Shown piece after piece: positions 8,515 to 16,681 of a stretch of 48,411 nt of DNA. The stretch lies in contig JANYAE010000044.1 of assembly GCA_025355105.1 (NCBI GenBank), forward strand, positions 1-48,411, in the 5' to 3' direction. The notes under the pieces were generated by a model. That model was not told the origin of the DNA. It was given only the letters and a program-made list of their open reading frames with translations, and made no database searches. Source of the stretch: Pseudomonadota bacterium (lineage in GTDB: Bacteria; Pseudomonadota; Gammaproteobacteria; Steroidobacterales; Steroidobacteraceae). How positions within the stretch are numbered: the stretch's first letter is position 1; each line of letters starts with the position of its first letter. The position numbers and the translations under genes are program-made.

Positions 8515-9172
8515 GCACGCGCTCCCGTCGAGGCGCTCACCGGCGCTGCCGAGGCCAGCCGCCAGCCACTGTCGCGCTGCGGCCCGCCGCGCACCAGGAT
8601 GGCCTTCTCCTGTACCTCCGCGGGCACGCGGAAGCTGAAGTGTGCGACCGGCCGACCTTCGACCGCGAGATCGAGCTCGTAGTCGCCGGCCGGATCGCCG
8701 GCCGCGAGCGACCAGTAAAAGCGCGACAGCTCGCCGTCCTCGACCAGGTCCTCGCCCTGCGCCACGGCACTCTTGCCGTCTTTCGAGATCAGCACATCCG
8801 GATCCTCCGCCGCGTCACCCCAGTCGGCCGGCGCGCGCGCGGCAGCTTGAGGTACTCCTGCCAGTGCAGCGACTCGCGGCTGGTCTCGATCTGCACCACC
8901 CAGCCGAACACCTGGCCGTCCTCAGGTGGGACCTCGTCGGCCGGCACGAAGCGGTCGTCGCCTTCGGCGCTGTTCTGCAGGATCCCGAACTGCACGCGCT
9001 TGATCACGAGGTCAGGGCCGATGCGCATCGGCAGGTGCGGCGTCGAGGCCGGATTCCAGGCAACCGACGGCTGGTGCGTGGCCGGCGCGTGCGGCTCGGC
9101 GCAGGCGGCGACCAGCAACGCGGCAACGGCAACGAGGGACGGAAGCGAAGCCTGGGACTGCACGATGGCCAA
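8505..9172 (-). pseudogene. Lipoprotein gene split by a frameshift in a (CG)n run
   Basis: Two minus-strand frames make one protein. The 5' part (from TTG 9172 or GTG 9163) has a signal peptide with lipobox LVAAC and runs to YLKLPRA. Its frame then degenerates into RRPTGVTRRR and stops near 8789. The other frame continues as PADWGDAAEDPDVLISKDGKS down to 8505. The switch lies in an alternating GC run at about 8829–8842, and removing one CG dinucleotide restores a continuous protein of about 218 residues. The mature part alternates strands (FGWVVQIE, GDYELDLAVEGRPVAHFSF) like a beta-sandwich. Function is unknown. Slippage, sequencing error or real inactivation cannot be told apart here. Confidence 0.65.
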
Positions 9173-9438
9173 CGGTCAGGGCGGAAAAACCATTATCCCT
9201 CAATCGGCTGCAGCCCGCTCGCGAGCGCCGGGCGCCGGTGCGCGCCAGCCGCTTCGAGCTGCCGAGCGTTCACCACGAGGTCATTGGCGGCGTGCCAGGC
9301 GCTCGCCGGCAAGCCGCTCGAGCGATTGGCCGTGGCCGCCGACAGCTCGGGGGCCGAAGCGCCGGCGTCGCGACGCTGCGCAGGCCGCTCGACGCGAAGC
9401 AGCTCTCGAAGCGAAGGGTTCCCCGTCGACGACCCAGG

Positions 9439-10053
9439 CTAGCGAACGCCTCCTGCAGCCAGCTCGCGCGGCGCACGACCGGCGAGGCGCGCGAATGCCG
9501 CCTGCGTCCGCGCGAGTGCCGCGGGATCGCGCATGAATCCCTGCGCCCAATGGTGCGCGTAGCGCAGTGCCAGGAGTTCGTGCGCGAACTGTCCCGGATC
9601 AGTGCCGGGACGCAGGTGGCCGTGGCGCACGGCGGAGGCGACCAGCTGTTCGACGACTTGGCGGAAGTCGCGGAACAGCCGCACGAGGCGCTCGCGCACC
9701 GCGCCGTCACAGTCGTCGAACTCGACGACCCCGGCGAAGAACGGGCAGTTGCCAGGCAGCCCGGCGTTCGCCGGCCAATCGAGCCAGCGCTCGAACACGC
9801 CCTCAAGGCGCGGCAGTCCCGCGGGCTCGGTCTTCGCCGGCGCGACGACGCGGGCCTGGAATAGTTCGGCAGCATGCTCGAGGGTCGCGACCTGCAGCGC
9901 CTCCTTCGAGCCGAAGTGCGCGTACAGGCCGCTCTTCGTCATGCCGACGCGGTCGGCAAGCGGCTTGAGGTTGAGGCCGTCAAAGCCACCGAGACAGGCG
10001 GTCTCGACAGCGGCGGTCAGTATCGTGGCGCGGGTACGCGCTCCCTTGCCCAT
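9439..10053 (-). CDS. TetR/AcrR-family transcriptional regulator
   Basis: 204 residues. The N-terminal helix-turn-helix (residues about 5–50) reads TRATILTAAVETACLGGFDGLNLKPLADRVGMTKSGLYAHFGSKEAL, the classic TetR pattern ending in the YxHFxSKE recognition helix. The C-terminal ligand-binding domain is helical and keeps a Cys near CPFFAGVVEFDD. Neighbours are an unrelated lipoprotein and the broken lipoprotein gene, so the controlled gene is not obvious; autoregulation is likely from the palindrome just upstream. Bases 9182–9438 downstream hold no convincing gene. Confidence 0.9.
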   Translation of the reverse strand: MGKGARTRATILTAAVETACLGGFDGLNLKPLADRVGMTKSGLYAHFGSKEALQVATLEHAAELFQARVVAPAKTEPAGLPRLEGVFERWLDWPANAGLPGNCPFFAGVVEFDDCDGAVRERLVRLFRDFRQVVEQLVASAVRHGHLRPGTDPGQFAHELLALRYAHHWAQGFMRDPAALARTQAAFARLAGRAPRELAAGGVR

Positions 10054-10063
10054 GAGGATGATA

Positions 10064-10087
10064 TTAGCACGACCGGTCGGAAGCTAA
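10064..10087. promoter_or_regulatory. Candidate operator of the adjacent TetR regulator
   Basis: A perfect 10-bp palindrome CGACCGGTCG (10070–10079) flanked by imperfect TTAGC/GCTAA arms lies 11 bases upstream of the TetR start codon. Operators of this form (ACC…GGT core, AT-rich arms) are usual for TetR-family repressors such as NemR. Assigning it to this regulator is inference from position. Confidence 0.45.
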
Positions 10088-10221
10088 CTACGCGCTGCGT
10101 CCTCGCGGCACCGCCCGCGATGGCCGCCCAGCTCGTAATGATCGCGCACGCAGACTCGGCCACGGCCTGGTACAGGCCCGGCCAGCCGATCAAGGCGAAC
10201 ACTTGAATTTAGCGAAGGCAG

Positions 10222-10252
10222 GCTGAGCGCGGCAGGTCTCGCCGCGCTCAGC
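10222..10252 (-). terminator. Strong stem-loop downstream of a lipoprotein gene
   Basis: A perfect 12-bp inverted repeat (GCTGAGCGCGGC / GCCGCGCTCAGC) with a 7-base loop lies 8 bases beyond the stop codon of the lipoprotein gene at 10260. No U-tract follows on the minus strand, so it may act as a transcript-stabilising hairpin or a factor-assisted terminator. Confidence 0.6.
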
Positions 10253-10259
10253 CGAAACC

Positions 10260-10697
10260 TCAGGAGCAGGTCGTCTCGCCGTCCTTGAACGCCACCGTGC
10301 CGCCCGGGGCGGTGATGTCCCGTTCGCAGGTCGCGATCTCGGACGGCATGTTGGCGGTGAACTTCCACTTGCCCGGCGCCATCGGGATGGTCGACGAGGA
10401 GCCGGTGCAGGAGACACCGTCGGCGCCCTTGGTGAGTTTCACCGGCGTCACGAACTCCTTGTCGTTCGACAGCTTCGGCGCGCCCGGCAGGATCTGCACC
10501 GGCGTCACCTTGATGTTGACGTCCTCGCACTGCCCCTGCTGCGTGATCGACTGCACCCCGACGGTGGCGCGGATCAGCGCGGCGGATTCATCGCCGCCAC
10601 CACAGCCGGCGAGCCCGCCGACGGCGACGGCGGCGGCCGTCACGAGAACGAAGCGGGCTTTGCGCGCGCGCCCTGCGCGGTTCGACGGAAATTGCAT
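10260..10697 (-). CDS. Small Cys-containing lipoprotein of unknown function
   Basis: The ATG at 10697 has AGGGGGA about 6 bases upstream and is preferred to earlier in-frame codons. The 145-residue product starts with an Arg/Lys-rich n-region, a hydrophobic core and lipobox GLAGC followed by GGGDES. The mature domain has four further cysteines (QCEDV, VSCTG, ATCER and TTCS), likely two disulfides, and strand-rich sequence. I do not recognise a family. It is a single gene, ended by the hairpin at 10222–10252. Confidence 0.75.
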   Translation of the reverse strand: MQFPSNRAGRARKARFVLVTAAAVAVGGLAGCGGGDESAALIRATVGVQSITQQGQCEDVNIKVTPVQILPGAPKLSNDKEFVTPVKLTKGADGVSCTGSSSTIPMAPGKWKFTANMPSEIATCERDITAPGGTVAFKDGETTCS

Positions 10698-10836
10698 GTG
10701 TCCCCCTGGTGGATCGTGGCCTGAGCGGGCGCCGTGGGCGCTGGCCGGATTGTAGCGTGCGCAGCGACACCCCGGAAATCCGAGACTGCGGACGCCGCCT
10801 GGCGCGCTACAGTCCCGTTCACGACGGGAGGTCAGC

Positions 10837-11274
10837 ATGCGCCATCGCAACCGGTTCCCTGCGGCGGTCTTCGTGGCGCTCGCCGTGCTTGCGGCGCCGG
10901 CGGTCGCGGCCGACTACTCCGGCTATTCCGGCGCTGACCTCTATCGTCGCTTCTGCTCGAGCTGCCACGGCATCGCCGGTCAGGGTGACGGGCCGGTCAG
11001 CCGCAGCCTCGCCGCGGCAATGCCGGACCTGAGACGCCTCGCCGGGCGCCACGGCGGACACTTCCCCGACAACTGGACTTACCGGGTCATCGACGGCCGC
11101 GAGTCCATGCTCAGCCACGGGCCGCGCGACATGCCGGTCTGGGGAGTGGAGCTGTGGCGCGAACAGGGTGCCGACGTCACGGCCGGCGAGAAGACCCGCG
11201 ACGCGATCGGGCGGCTCGTCGACTATCTGCGCACGCTGCAGGTCGCGCCCGCGCTCACCGAGCCTGGCCACTGA
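10837..11274 (+). CDS. Mono-haem c-type cytochrome
   Basis: 145 residues with a signal peptide cleaved after AVAA (about residue 25). The single haem-binding motif CSSCH is at Cys40/Cys43/His44, inside YRRFCSSCHGIAGQGDGP, the usual cytochrome-c-like start. The MPVWG segment supplies the probable axial Met. It is a periplasmic electron carrier or an electron-transfer subunit; the partner is not in the neighbourhood. It converges on the methyltransferase gene with a 9-base gap. Confidence 0.85.
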   Translation: MRHRNRFPAAVFVALAVLAAPAVAADYSGYSGADLYRRFCSSCHGIAGQGDGPVSRSLAAAMPDLRRLAGRHGGHFPDNWTYRVIDGRESMLSHGPRDMPVWGVELWREQGADVTAGEKTRDAIGRLVDYLRTLQVAPALTEPGH

Positions 11275-11283
11275 GCGCGGCCG

Positions 11284-11880
11284 CTAGCGCCACGGTCGCT
11301 CCAGTTCCCAGAGGATCGGCTGCAGTTCCTTCGCGAGGTGCACGCCGCCAGCGACGTGGCGAAAGCCGCGGCGCAGACGGCGGCGGTACCAGTCGGCGCT
11401 GCGCAGCTGCACGTCGCGGTCGGTCCGCGACTGATCGGCCGAGTGGCGCCAGTCGAGGCGCGTCAAGACGCTGAAGTAGAGTGCGCCGCTCGTCAGCCGT
11501 GCGAGATTCGCGAGCGCGCGCGCCGCGCTCGCATCGTCGAGGTACTGCAGCACGTCGTGACAGACGACGAGGTCGTAGCGCGGCGCCTCGAAGTCCGCGA
11601 GCGAGCCCTGGTGCCAGCCGAACTTGCGACACAGGAACGGGCTCACCTCGAGCCCCTCGTAGCGTGCGCGCGGGAAGTGGCGCCGCAGCGGGGCCCGCAG
11701 CAGGCCCAGGCCGCAGCCGGCGTCGAGGATTCGCCGCACCGGCAGCTCGAGGTAGGCGACCACCCCCGCGATCAGCCCGGCGAGCCGAGTCGCGTCGCCG
11801 GCGTCGGCCACTCGCGTTTCGGCGTCACCGTAGTAGCGGGCGAAGAACTCGGCATCGAAGCGGCTGGCAGGATGACGCAT
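11284..11880 (-). CDS. Class I SAM-dependent methyltransferase (APE-cluster type)
   Basis: 198 residues from the ATG at 11880; upstream in-frame sequence is Arg/Ala-rich and not protein-like. Motif I is ILDAGCGLGLLRAPL (about residues 50–64), followed by the acidic EGLEV and the VVCHDVLQYLDD motif-IV region. APE clusters normally carry a methyltransferase that alkylates the aryl head group (the phenol oxygen or ring). The position at the head of the cluster, divergent from the ketosynthase genes by 284 bases, fits that job. The target is inferred from context, not seen in the sequence. Confidence 0.8.
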   Translation of the reverse strand: MRHPASRFDAEFFARYYGDAETRVADAGDATRLAGLIAGVVAYLELPVRRILDAGCGLGLLRAPLRRHFPRARYEGLEVSPFLCRKFGWHQGSLADFEAPRYDLVVCHDVLQYLDDASAARALANLARLTSGALYFSVLTRLDWRHSADQSRTDRDVQLRSADWYRRRLRRGFRHVAGGVHLAKELQPILWELERPWR

Positions 11881-12164
11881 GGCTGCGATCGTTGCATCTT
11901 TGCGCGCCGCGCGCCCGCGAACGTCGCGGCCCGATGCCGCAAGGCGGTCGCGCCGGGCGGCCGGAACCGGCTGCGGCCGGGGTGCTAACCTTCGCCCGGG
12001 GACGACCGGCGCGGCGGCGCCGGCGGCAGGCGCACCGGGGCAGCGAACTCCAGGAGCGGGTCCGACGTGACAGGCACATTCATCGACGCGGCGCGCGGCA
12101 GGCGTTGTCGCCAGCGGCAAGCTGCGCCGTCGTCAGCGGCCGGTCCCGCTCGCCGTTCGGCGCC

Positions 12165-12890
12165 GTGAGCAGTTCGGTGGCCACCGGCTTCGCGCTCCGG
12201 CATTGGGCCGCCTGGGCACCGGGTCTCGAACGCCGCGAGGACTGGCTGGCGTGGGCCATGGCACCTTTCCGGCCGGCCGGCGAGGCGGCGCCGGCCGTCC
12301 GCGACATGCCGGCCATGCTCCGCCGCCGCGCCGACCGGCTCGGTCGCATGGCGCTCGCCGTGCTTTACCAGGGCAGCTGCCCGGGAGCGCCGATCGTCTA
12401 CTGCTCGCGCTACGGTGAACTCGAGCGCGTCGCACGGCTGCTCGAGGAGCTGGCCGCGACCGGCAGCGTCTCGCCGCAGGGCTTCAGCGTCTCGGTCCAC
12501 AACGCAATCGCCGGCCTGTACTCGATCGCAACCCACGGCCGGGAGAATGTCCAGAGTCTCGCCGCCGCCGAGGCGACCCCGCTCGCGGGCCTGGCCGACG
12601 CCGCGGGCCTGCTTGCCGATGGTGCCGAGTGCGTGCGCCTCGTGCTGTGCGAGGAGCCGCTGCCGACGGTATTCGCGTCCTTCGCCGAGCCGACCGACGC
12701 GCCCTACGCGGTACTGCTCGAGCTCGCGCCGGGAAACGCGTTTCGATTCGATTGGACCGCAGCGCCGGCGCCGGCGCAGGCGCCGACGTTACCACCGGCA
12801 CTCGCGGTACTGCAGTTCCTGCTGAGCGACGCGAGTGCGGCCACGATCGTCGCCGGCCGGCAGGCTGGCCGGCTGGCGCGGGGCAGCTGA
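12165..12890 (+). CDS. apeC: Ketosynthase-like chain-length factor of the aryl-polyene type II PKS
   Basis: A 241-residue protein with the compact ketoacyl-synthase-like fold typical of APE 'chain length factor' proteins: SSVATGFALRHWAAWAPG at the start, IVYCSRYGELERVARLLEEL, then PQGFSVSVHNAIAGLYSIA. The active-site Cys is absent, the motif where it would be reading VSVHNA. It is known to pair with the condensing KS (here the gene at 21058). GTG at 12165 is the best start; GTG at 12177 is possible, and neither has a strong Shine–Dalgarno. The 284-base spacer before it must hold the operon promoter; I see no gene there. Confidence 0.82.
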   Translation: MSSSVATGFALRHWAAWAPGLERREDWLAWAMAPFRPAGEAAPAVRDMPAMLRRRADRLGRMALAVLYQGSCPGAPIVYCSRYGELERVARLLEELAATGSVSPQGFSVSVHNAIAGLYSIATHGRENVQSLAAAEATPLAGLADAAGLLADGAECVRLVLCEEPLPTVFASFAEPTDAPYAVLLELAPGNAFRFDWTAAPAPAQAPTLPPALAVLQFLLSDASAATIVAGRQAGRLARGS

Positions 12891-12893
12891 CCG

Positions 12894-13673
12894 GTGCCAT
12901 CGCTTGATCGCGCCTACCGGACCTGCGCGACCGGCTTCTGCTTCGCGACCTTCGGCGCCGGCGGCCTCGCCATCGCCGGCCTTGTGCTGCCGCTGCTATT
13001 GCTGATCCCGGGGGCCGAGCGGCGCCACCGGCTGGCGCGTTTCCTGGTCCAGCAGCTGTTTCGATTCTTCGTCGCGCTAATGCGCGCAACCGGCGTCCTG
13101 CGGCTCATGGTGCACGACGTGGCGCGGCTGCAGGGCCGCGGCCAGTTCATCCTCGCCAACCACCCCTCGCTGATCGACGTCGTGATCCTGATGTCGCTCG
13201 TGAGCCAGCCGGACTGCATCGTCAAGAGCCAGTTGTGGCGAAACCCCTTCACCTGGGGCGCGGTACGGGTCGCGGGCTTCATCGACAACCACACCGGGCC
13301 CGAGCTCGTGGAGGCGGCCGTTCGTTCGCTGCGTGCCGGACATAACCTAATCGTGTTCCCGGAAGGAACCCGCACCCTGCCCGGTGCCCCCCTGCACTTC
13401 CTGCGCGGCGCGGCGAATATTGCCGCGCGTGGACGAGTCGACATCACACCGGTAATCTTCACCGTGTCCGAACCCACGCTGACTAAGGGCTACCCGTGGT
13501 ACCGGGTCCCGCGGCGCAGACCGCAGTTCAGCGTGTACGTGCTGCCGGTGCTGGCGATCGACCCGCTGCTCGAGTCGGAGCCCGAGCACGCCCATCGGGC
13601 GCGGTGGCTGACAGAATGGCTGGAGGAATTCTTCACGATGGAAATGGAGCGTCATGGACCCCCTGCAGGCTGA
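12894..13673 (+). CDS. 1-acylglycerol-3-phosphate-type acyltransferase of the APE cluster
   Basis: 259 residues of the PlsC superfamily. One or two N-terminal hydrophobic helices (about 18–40) anchor it to the inner membrane. The catalytic NHPSLID motif has His90 and Asp95, and the second conserved motif FPEGTRT is at about 155–161. In APE clusters an acyltransferase of this kind helps attach the polyene to a lipid or sugar carrier; the acceptor is not proven. The GTG start lies 3 bases after the preceding stop, and its 3' end overlaps the ACP gene by 20 bases. Confidence 0.85.
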   Translation: MPSLDRAYRTCATGFCFATFGAGGLAIAGLVLPLLLLIPGAERRHRLARFLVQQLFRFFVALMRATGVLRLMVHDVARLQGRGQFILANHPSLIDVVILMSLVSQPDCIVKSQLWRNPFTWGAVRVAGFIDNHTGPELVEAAVRSLRAGHNLIVFPEGTRTLPGAPLHFLRGAANIAARGRVDITPVIFTVSEPTLTKGYPWYRVPRRRPQFSVYVLPVLAIDPLLESEPEHAHRARWLTEWLEEFFTMEMERHGPPAG

Positions 13674-13914
13674 GATTCGGGCGCTCATCGTCAGCTGCCT
13701 CAACCTCGAGGACATCCAGCCGGAGGACATCGACGTCGAAGCGCCGCTGTTCGTCGAGGGCCTCGGCCTCGATTCGATCGACGCCCTCGAGCTCGGCGTC
13801 GCGCTGCAGCGCCGCTACGGCCTGACGCTCGCTGCGGAGTCGGAGGAGACGCGACGGCACTTCGCGTCGGTGGCGACGCTGGCGCGCTTCGTCGCCGCGA
13901 GCCGGACCAAGTAG
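13654..13914 (+). CDS. apeE: Acyl carrier protein 1 of the APE cluster
   Basis: 86 residues, acidic, with the phosphopantetheine site GLDSID (Ser41) in the usual four-helix pattern. It would carry the growing polyene as a thioester after activation by the phosphopantetheinyl transferase encoded at the end of the operon. Two ACP genes in tandem are the norm in these clusters; assignment as the ApeE rather than the ApeF counterpart rests on order alone. Confidence 0.88.
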   Translation: MDPLQAEIRALIVSCLNLEDIQPEDIDVEAPLFVEGLGLDSIDALELGVALQRRYGLTLAAESEETRRHFASVATLARFVAASRTK

Positions 13915-13922
13915 CCGCCGCC

Positions 13923-14174
13923 ATGGCCGCCATGGACAGACAGGAAATCTACGCCTGGGTCGCCCGGCACCTGACCGAGATGTTCGAGATCGCGCCGGAG
14001 CGCATCACGCCCGAGGCGCGGCTGTACCAGGACCTCGACATCGACAGCATCGATGCCGTCGATCTGATGGTCAAACTCAACGAGCTGACCGGCAAGCGCG
14101 TCCTCCCGGAATCCTTCAAGTCGGTGCGCACAGTCGCCGACGTCGTGGATGTGATACACGGTCTCGTGAACTGA
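13923..14174 (+). CDS. apeF: Acyl carrier protein 2 of the APE cluster
   Basis: 83 residues with a standard ACP fold and the site DIDSIDAVDL (Ser42). The ATG at 13932 (MDRQEI) is an equally good start. It differs from ACP 1 in the loop before the serine and in helix III (GKRVLPESFKSV), in line with two carriers having different partners. The 99-base space after it is where other APE clusters have a small membrane-protein gene (ApeG type); here there is no room for one. Confidence 0.88.
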   Translation: MAAMDRQEIYAWVARHLTEMFEIAPERITPEARLYQDLDIDSIDAVDLMVKLNELTGKRVLPESFKSVRTVADVVDVIHGLVN

Positions 14175-14273
14175 TGCCGGGCCGGGTGCTCGGCGCTGCC
14201 GCGCACGCGCGGGCGAGCCGGCCGACCCGGTTCGTCGCCGCACGCGCACCGGCCCCTCGCGGGGAACGCCGCC

Positions 14274-15944
14274 GTGAGCCCTGAGACGCCGCTCGCGACC
14301 CTGCTGACGAGCGCCGGCCGCGCGGCACGCCCGGTCGCGCTCGGGCCGGAAGGCGCTGTCGACGCGGCCGAGCTGCGCGCCGCCGTCGCCCGCGCCAGCG
14401 CCTACGTGCAGTCCCAGCCGGGCACCACTGCCGCGCTCTACCACGGCGACAGCTACCAGTTTGCGGTGTGGCTGTTCGCCTGCTGGCACGCCGGGCGCGT
14501 CGTGGTGGTGCCGGCCGACAAGGTCGCCGACACGCGCGGCGCGCTCGCCGCCGACGCGCACCTCGCGCTCGGCGAGCTGGCGGCCGACGAGCCCCGGCCG
14601 GCGCCTGGCGCCGCGGTAGCGCTCGCGCCGATCGCCCGCGACCGCGTGCTGCTGCGCGTCTACACCTCCGGCTCGACCGGCCGGCCGGCGCTGATCGACA
14701 AGACGCTCGCGCAGCTCGAGGCGGAGATCGCCGCGATCGACGCGGCGCTCGGGCCGAGCGCGCCGCCCGGCGCGGCGGTGGCCGGCACGGTGAGCCACCA
14801 GCACTTCTACGGCCTGATGTTCCGGGTGCTGTGGCCGCTTGCCACCGGCCGGCCGATCGTCCGCCGCAGCGTGCGCTTCCCCGAGGAGCTCGCGGCGCTG
14901 CCGACGATGCCGCCGCCTGTGCTCGTCACGAGCCCGGTGTTCCTCGGCGTCCTCGCCAGCGGTGGCGTGCCGCGCGCAGCGCAGCTCGGCCTGGTGCTGT
15001 CCGCCGGCAGCGCGCTCGCGACCGACATCGCGCGCGCCGCACGCGATGCCATCGGCGCGCCGCTTTTCGAGATCTACGGCTCGGCCGAGAGCGGCGCCGT
15101 GGCGCTGCGCCGCGAGCCGGGCGCCGGCTGGCAGCCGCTGCCGGGCATCGGCATCCGCGTCACGCCCGCCGGCACGCTCGAGATCGCCGCGCCGCAGCTC
15201 GGCACGCGCGGCTGGCAGCCGACCGCCGACCGGGCTCAGGTCACCGAGGCCGGCTTCGAACTCGCGGGCCGCGCCGACCGTCTCGCGAAGATCGCCGACA
15301 AGCGCGTCTCGCTCGACCGGCTCGAGGCCGCACTCGAGGCCAGCGCGCTGGTCGGCGCGGCACGCGTCGTCGTGCTGCCCGGGCCGCACGCGGAACTCGG
15401 CGCGGTGCTGGTCGCGAGCGTGGCCGGCCGCGCGGCGCTCGCGCGCGACGGCGCCTTCGCGACTGGCCGCGCGCTGCGGCGCGCGCTCGCCGGCGAGTTC
15501 GAGGCCGTCGTGCTACCGCGCCGCTTCCGCTTCGTCGACGAGCTGCCGCGTGATCCGCTCGGCAAGACCCGTGCCGGCGAGCTCGCGGCGCTGTTCGCGC
15601 CGGCGCGGCTGCGACCGATCGTCGCGACGCGCGAGGCCGGCGACGGCCAGCTGCGACTGAAGCTCGAAATCGACCGCAGCCTGGCGTGCTTTCGCGGGCA
15701 TTTTCCCGCGCAGCCGGTGGTGCCGGGGGTCGCCCAACTGGAGTGGGCGATCGGCTTCGCTCGCGAGGCTTTCGACATCCGCGGCGCGTTCAGCGGCGTC
15801 GATGCGCTCAAGTTCCAGCGCATCATCGCGCCGGGCATGGCGGTGACGCTGACGCTCGAGTGGCGCGGCACCACGCTCGCCTTCCGCTTCGAGAGCGACA
15901 CGCCGCATTCGAGCGGCCGGATCCTGTTCGCGGGCGAGCCGTGA
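14274..15944 (+). CDS. Fused aryl-acid AMP ligase and hotdog dehydratase (ApeH–ApeI type)
   Basis: 556 residues. Residues 1 to about 445 are an ANL-family adenylating domain: P-loop VYTSGSTGRPALIDK, FEIYGSAESGAV, GRADRLAKIADKRVSLDRLE, and a C-terminal lysine in DPLGKTRAGEL. It should activate an aryl acid (4-hydroxybenzoate type) and load it on the ACP. Residues about 455–556 are a separate hotdog domain with the FabZ-like FRGHFPAQPVVPGVAQLEWAIG, holding both catalytic His and Glu. In most APE clusters these are two proteins (ApeH and ApeI). The reading frame is continuous across the junction, so this is a real fusion. The start GTG is at 14274. Confidence 0.87.
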   Translation: MSPETPLATLLTSAGRAARPVALGPEGAVDAAELRAAVARASAYVQSQPGTTAALYHGDSYQFAVWLFACWHAGRVVVVPADKVADTRGALAADAHLALGELAADEPRPAPGAAVALAPIARDRVLLRVYTSGSTGRPALIDKTLAQLEAEIAAIDAALGPSAPPGAAVAGTVSHQHFYGLMFRVLWPLATGRPIVRRSVRFPEELAALPTMPPPVLVTSPVFLGVLASGGVPRAAQLGLVLSAGSALATDIARAARDAIGAPLFEIYGSAESGAVALRREPGAGWQPLPGIGIRVTPAGTLEIAAPQLGTRGWQPTADRAQVTEAGFELAGRADRLAKIADKRVSLDRLEAALEASALVGAARVVVLPGPHAELGAVLVASVAGRAALARDGAFATGRALRRALAGEFEAVVLPRRFRFVDELPRDPLGKTRAGELAALFAPARLRPIVATREAGDGQLRLKLEIDRSLACFRGHFPAQPVVPGVAQLEWAIGFAREAFDIRGAFSGVDALKFQRIIAPGMAVTLTLEWRGTTLAFRFESDTPHSSGRILFAGEP

Positions 15945-16681
15945 GAGTCTGCGCCGTGGTGCCGGTCTACGACCACGCCGCAGCCGCGGCGCGCGTCGTC
16001 GCAGCGCTCGACGCGCTGTCGCTGCCGTGCGTCGTCGTCGATGACGGCAGCGAGGCCCGCGCGGCGGCGAGCCTCGCGCGACTCGCGGTCGCGGGCCGGG
16101 TCGAGCTCGTGCGCCACGCGACGAACCGCGGCAAGGGCGCGGCGGTGATCTCGGGCCTGAGGCGCGCCGCCGAACTTGGCTTCACGCACGCGCTGCAGAT
16201 CGACGCCGACGGCCAGCACGACGTCGCCGAGGCGCCCACCCTGCTGGCCGCCGCGGCCGCCGATCCGGAGGCGGTCGTCACCGGCTATCCGCGCTACGAC
16301 GCCTCGGTACCGCGCGGCCGCTACTACGGCCGTTACGCGACCCACGTCTGGGTGTGGATCAACACACTCTCGACGCGCATCGTCGACTCGATGTGCGGCT
16401 TTCGCGTTTATCCGATTGCGCCGGTGCTCGCGCTGATCGCGCGCGAGCCGCCCGGCGAGCGCATGGACTTCGACATCGAAATCCTCGTGCGCCTCGACTG
16501 GGCGGGGCTCACGATCGTCAACCTGCCGGTGAGCGTCCGCTATCCACCGGGCGCGACCTCGCACTTTCGGCTGCTCCGAGACAACGCGCTGATCAGCTGG
16601 ATGCACACGCGCCTGTTCTTCGGCATGCTGGCGCGCCTGCCGCGCCTGCTCGGCCGGCAGCGGCCACGCCGGGAGCGCTGA
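15941..16681 (+). CDS. Family 2 glycosyltransferase of the APE cluster
   Basis: 246 residues, GTG start overlapping the ligase stop (GTGA). The GT-A fold is clear: VVPVYDHAAAAARVVAAL, CVVVDDGS, NRGKGAAVISGLRRA, then QIDADGQHD with the metal-binding DxD, and MDFDIEILVRLDWAGL. This is the dolichol-phosphate-mannose-synthase-like branch, but without C-terminal membrane helices. It probably glycosylates or transfers a sugar carrier for the polyene. In many APE clusters this domain is fused to the acyltransferase that follows; here the two are separate genes that touch (TGATG). Confidence 0.87.
   Translation: MRVCAVVPVYDHAAAAARVVAALDALSLPCVVVDDGSEARAAASLARLAVAGRVELVRHATNRGKGAAVISGLRRAAELGFTHALQIDADGQHDVAEAPTLLAAAAADPEAVVTGYPRYDASVPRGRYYGRYATHVWVWINTLSTRIVDSMCGFRVYPIAPVLALIAREPPGERMDFDIEILVRLDWAGLTIVNLPVSVRYPPGATSHFRLLRDNALISWMHTRLFFGMLARLPRLLGRQRPRRER

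Noticed and set aside
10017..10202. Small minus-strand frame (VFALIGWPGLYQAVAES…) upstream of the TetR gene
   Set aside because: Hydrophobic but short, no ribosome-binding site, and it runs through the TetR operator and start region.
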